Source: Rhabdobacter roseus (GTDB lineage: Bacteria > Bacteroidota > Bacteroidia > Cytophagales > Spirosomataceae). From it: DNA of 64,000 bases. This document shows positions 61,331-64,000 of the stretch, in pieces (the first letter of the stretch is position 1; the number at the start of each line of letters is the position of its first letter). The notes under the pieces were generated by a model. That model made no database searches. It saw nothing but the letters and a program-made list of their open reading frames with translations, and was not told the origin of the DNA. Both the position numbers and the translations under genes were made by a program. Location: NCBI RefSeq assembly GCF_014202275.1, contig NZ_JACHGF010000004.1, positions 270,928 to 334,927 of the forward strand, written 5' to 3'.

Positions 61331-62476
61331 ATGAAAGCCTACCTCGACAACGCCGCCACCACCCGCCTCGACCCGGAAGTACTGGAAGCCATGCTGCCGC
61401 TCATGACCGAGCAGTTTGGAAATCCCTCGTCCATTCATGCCCACGGGCGCGCCGTGCGCTCAGCCCTCGAGCGGGCACGCAAGACCGTAGCGGGCCTGCT
61501 CCATGCTGCACCGGCGGAGATTTTCTTCACCTCGGGCGGCACCGAGGCCGACAATACGGCCATTCGCGGTAGCATCGAAACGCTGGGCCTTACCCACGCC
61601 ATCACGTCGCCGCTGGAGCACCACGCCGTGCTGCACACGTTGGAGCATCTGGCCCGGCAGGGGCGCATCACGCTGAGTCTGGTGCGGGTAGACGAAAAGG
61701 GGCAGATTGACCTGGATCACCTAGAGGAGCTTTTAAGTACCCAGCCGCGCGCGCTGGTGTCGCTCATGCACGGCAACAACGAGATCGGCAACCTGCTGGA
61801 TCTGGACGCGGTAGGGGAGCTTTGTAGTCGCTACGACGCTATTTTTCATTGTGATACGGTGCAAACGATGGGCCACTACCCCCACGATTTGCAGCAGCTC
61901 AGCGCGCACTTCATCGTGGGGGCGGCGCACAAATTTCACGGGCCGAAGGGCGTGGGTTTTCTGTACGTGCGCCCAGGTACCCGCATCCATCCGTTTGTGC
62001 ACGGCGGCGCGCAGGAGCGCAACATGCGCGGCGGAACCGAAAACGTATACGGTATCGTAGGCCTGGCCAAGGCGCTCGAAATAGCCTACCGCGACATGGA
62101 TGAGCACCGGCGGCACATCGAAGGGCTGAAAAAAAGGATGATCGACCAGCTGCGGGAAAAGATAGAAGGGGTACTTTTTAACGGCCTCTCGGCCGATCTG
62201 GACCGCAGCCTGTACACCGTGCTGAGCGTAAGCCTGCCGCCGTCGGACATCAACGATATGCTGCTCTTCAACCTGGATATTGCCGGGATTTCGGCTTCGG
62301 GCGGGAGTGCTTGCTCCAGCGGCTCGGAGGTGGGCTCGCACGTACTGGGCGCGTTGCAGGTACCTGCCGACCGCGCCAACGTCCGGTTTTCGTTCAGCAA
62401 ATTCACCACCGCCCAGGAAGTAGACCACGCCGTACAGGTAGTGGCCGAGCTCTACAAGCGGGAGCCGATCTGCTAG
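61331..62476 (+). CDS. cysteine desulfurase (NifS/IscS type)
   Basis: 381 residues. YLDNAATTRLDPEV at the start, TSGGTEADNTAIRG, the PLP lysine in AAHKFHGPKGVGFLY (about 203-217) and the catalytic cysteine loop SASGGSACSSGSEVGSHVLGAL (Cys about 324). It takes sulfur from cysteine for iron-sulfur clusters or tRNA thiolation. No scaffold gene (iscU or sufU) is adjacent, so its pathway is open. Confidence 0.94.
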   Translation: MKAYLDNAATTRLDPEVLEAMLPLMTEQFGNPSSIHAHGRAVRSALERARKTVAGLLHAAPAEIFFTSGGTEADNTAIRGSIETLGLTHAITSPLEHHAVLHTLEHLARQGRITLSLVRVDEKGQIDLDHLEELLSTQPRALVSLMHGNNEIGNLLDLDAVGELCSRYDAIFHCDTVQTMGHYPHDLQQLSAHFIVGAAHKFHGPKGVGFLYVRPGTRIHPFVHGGAQERNMRGGTENVYGIVGLAKALEIAYRDMDEHRRHIEGLKKRMIDQLREKIEGVLFNGLSADLDRSLYTVLSVSLPPSDINDMLLFNLDIAGISASGGSACSSGSEVGSHVLGALQVPADRANVRFSFSKFTTAQEVDHAVQVVAELYKREPIC

Positions 62477-62526
62477 ATTCGCCCGGGTAGGTAAGGTACT
62501 TTTAAAAGTAAGGTACTTTGGCCAAA

Positions 62527-62577
62527 AAAGTACCCCTCGCCATGGGGATCGTTTCCAATTCCAGCGAAGGGTACTTT
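62527..62577. terminator. convergent hairpin built on the GTAC motif
   Basis: Arms AAAGTACCCCTCGC (62527-62540) and GCGAAGGGTACTTT (62564-62577), one mismatch, 23-base loop, between two converging genes. Each arm holds one AAAGTACC/GGTACTTT motif. Confidence 0.7.
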
Positions 62578-62610
62578 GGGAAGTAGTTCAAAAAAAGCAG
62601 GCTAGCAGGA

Positions 62611-63204
62611 TCAGGTACCTACGGCTACGCCGTGCCAGCGGCGGGCTATTTTCAGCGTGTAGTCTACAAAGTCCTTGACGCCCTTTTCGTACACACCATT
62701 GCCGGTGGAATTGCCCGCTTCGTCCAGGTTTTTCCCGGTCTCGTGCGACTCAAAAAGTTTGGGCGACACCACCGACGACTGGTTCAGAAAGCTAATGAGC
62801 TTATTGAGTACAACGGTCATTTCCAGGCAGGGACGCCGCCCGCCGCGCCCCGACGATACACCTACCAGCGCAAATACTTTTTCGTGAAACAGCGAAGCAA
62901 AGGCCTTCCCGCCCAACTGGTGCATGGCGTTGATGAGCTCCCCGCTGGTGGTCCAGTTGTATTCAGGAATGGTGAAAATCACCACTTCTGCTTCTTCCCA
63001 GGTACTTACGAGCTTCTGCTGAAAGGGCGTCAGTTTTTCTTTGTCCAGGCTACCGCGCCCTACCATCGGGATGTCTACCTCTTCAAAATTCAGGAGCTCT
63101 ACTTCCTCCTGGCCCGACTCGCGCAGGGTACTTTCGAGGTAGCGGGCGGCTTTCAGGGAGCTACTCCCCTTACGCGGGGACGTAGAAATAACGGCAATTT
63201 TCAT
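62611..63204 (-). CDS. NAD(P)H-dependent FMN reductase
   Basis: 197 residues, flavodoxin-like fold. FMN phosphate loop STSPRKGSSSLKAA (7-20), IFTIPEYNWTTSGELINAM (about 76-94) and VGVSSGRGGRRPCLEM (about 114-129) are the family motifs. It would reduce flavin, quinones or azo compounds; the physiological substrate is not known. It follows hemH on the minus strand, separated by a strong hairpin. Confidence 0.9.
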   Translation of the reverse strand: MKIAVISTSPRKGSSSLKAARYLESTLRESGQEEVELLNFEEVDIPMVGRGSLDKEKLTPFQQKLVSTWEEAEVVIFTIPEYNWTTSGELINAMHQLGGKAFASLFHEKVFALVGVSSGRGGRRPCLEMTVVLNKLISFLNQSSVVSPKLFESHETGKNLDEAGNSTGNGVYEKGVKDFVDYTLKIARRWHGVAVGT

Positions 63205-63231
63205 AGGTACATCAGTTAATGGGATTCCCGG

Positions 63232-63269
63232 AAAGTACCCCGGCCTGGAATTCCAGGCCGGGGTACTTT
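63232..63269. terminator. perfect 38-base palindrome beyond hemH
   Basis: Arms AAAGTACCCCGGCCTGG and CCAGGCCGGGGTACTTT around AATT; fully symmetrical. It lies 39 bases beyond the hemH stop and would end its transcript, but there is little T-run beyond the stem itself. Confidence 0.7.
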
Positions 63270-63308
63270 GCTGTCAAAATAACAAACAGGATAGGAATGG
63301 TAAAAAGA

Positions 63309-64000
63309 CTATGCCTTTTGGACGAGGTCGGCCAGGGTATCGACCCAGATCGCACTGTCGTTGAGGCTCTCCACCAGCTGCCAGTGCTCGCCGCCCAGCT
63401 CTTCAAAGAGCTCCTTGTACTCTTCACCTACCTCGATGGTCGTCTCCAGGCAGTCGGCCACGAAGGCCGGCGAAAAGGCCAACACGCTTTTGACGCCTTT
63501 TTTGGGTAGTTCTTTAACCAGCTCCTCGGTGTAGGGTTGTATCCAGGGCTCTTTGCCCAGGCGAGACTGAAAGCAGGTCGTGTATTTTCCTTCGGGAATA
63601 TTAAGTTCTTTGACGAGCCGCCGTGTGGTCTCGAAGCACTGAGCCCGGTAGCAGTGCTGGTTGCGGGCGTGCAGGCTGTCGCAGCAGCTTCCCAGCTGGC
63701 ATTGCTGCCCCGTGACGTCCCCCTTCCGGATCTGGCGCTCGGGCAGGCCGTGGTAGCTGAATACGTAGTGGTCGTAGGGGCGCTGCTGCATGTACTTTTG
63801 GCCCAGACGCACAAAGCCCTCAATGAAGCCGGGGTGGTCCAGGAAGCTGTTGATAAAGCGCATCTCGGGCATAATCTGCCAGCTTTTAAGTACCCGCATC
63901 ACTTCTTCGTAGATGGAACCCGTGGTGGCCGAGGCGTATTGCGGAAAGAAGGGAACGACCGTGAGCTTGGATAAGCCGAGCTTTTGAAATGCCATCAGGC
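63309..64000 (-). CDS. hemH: ferrochelatase, N-terminus outside the window
   Basis: The frame enters from the right edge (codon before the visible Met is Leu), so only about the last 230 residues are present. FPQYASATTGSIYEEV, FSYHGLPERQIRKGD (His in SYHGLP is the ferrochelatase active-site residue), TCFQSRLGKEPWIQPYTEE and VLAFSPAFVADCLETTIEV (the conserved Glu) fit class I ferrochelatases. It inserts iron into a porphyrin in heme synthesis. A cluster of cysteines (CQLGSCC, HCYRAQC) near the middle recalls the iron-sulfur-type cysteines of some family members. Confidence 0.93.
   Translation of the reverse strand, partial: LMAFQKLGLSKLTVVPFFPQYASATTGSIYEEVMRVLKSWQIMPEMRFINSFLDHPGFIEGFVRLGQKYMQQRPYDHYVFSYHGLPERQIRKGDVTGQQCQLGSCCDSLHARNQHCYRAQCFETTRRLVKELNIPEGKYTTCFQSRLGKEPWIQPYTEELVKELPKKGVKSVLAFSPAFVADCLETTIEVGEEYKELFEELGGEHWQLVESLNDSAIWVDTLADLVQKA

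Noticed and set aside
1-64000. CRISPR arrays, insertion sequences, integrases or phage genes
   Set aside because: I looked for regularly spaced repeats, terminal inverted repeats and transposase motifs and found none. The repeated GTAC motif is dispersed and not regularly spaced.

Overview
The window is chromosomal DNA from a member of the Bacteroidota, most likely a Cytophagales/Spirosomataceae-type bacterium. This is an inference from gene families: BlaR1-like M56 peptidases fused to TonB C-terminal domains, CarboxypepD_reg-like domains and SusC-like motifs, DUF2911, a YpdA bacillithiol-type reductase, and a queuine tRNA-ribosyltransferase without zinc cysteines. Promoters of the Bacteroidota type (TTG, 18-20 bases, TAnnTTTG) also fit. 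Most genes are GC-rich, but several genes at 28.9-29.7 kb and 32.3-35.1 kb are AT-rich and look acquired.

Layout. 0-0.7 kb: end-truncated secreted alpha/beta hydrolase. 0.8-7.5 kb: a BlaI-type repressor gene followed by three M56/TonB-C fusion genes and one relative without the peptidase. The promoter carries two ACTA-N6-TAGT dyads. 7.6-20.3 kb: housekeeping genes (pyk, priA, pabB/pabC, a YpdA-like reductase, dnaG) with small envelope proteins and a decayed antitoxin/PIN-toxin pair. 20.5-21.3 kb: a TerC-family pseudogene. 21.6-47.6 kb: one long minus-strand surface-polysaccharide locus of 25 genes. It runs from a nucleotide-sugar dehydrogenase, UDP-galactopyranose mutase, Wza, CpsB phosphatase and Wzc kinase, through a nonulosonic-acid module (NeuB-like, NeuA-like, Gfo/Idh, SDR, KdsC-like phosphatase) and an ABC exporter (Wzm/Wzt), to methyltransferases, glycosyltransferases, an acetyltransferase, WecB and a Wzy-like polymerase. 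Many junctions are 4-base overlaps. 47.7-52.5 kb: OmpA-family protein, tgt, a GT2 glycosyltransferase, rsmG. 52.8-54.4 kb: small PH-like protein, tRNA-Asn, class D beta-lactamase. 54.5-62.5 kb: plus-strand genes for a SIS protein, core MetE-like enzyme, alpha-E protein, Anbu protease, transglutaminase, phosphoglucosamine mutase, lipoprotein and cysteine desulfurase. 62.6-64 kb: FMN reductase and a truncated ferrochelatase gene.

The most unusual signal is not a gene. The sequence is saturated with a GTAC-centred motif (AGGTACTT / AAGTACCT and close variants) in coding and non-coding DNA, several times above chance. It falls to background in the AT-rich genes. It behaves like the cyanobacterial HIP1 element and also sits in several intergenic hairpins. 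Other points of interest are the modular M56/TonB-C array with its own repressor, the nonulosonate module next to a Wzt that has a carbohydrate-binding-type tail, and an Anbu gene set without its usual ATP-grasp partner.
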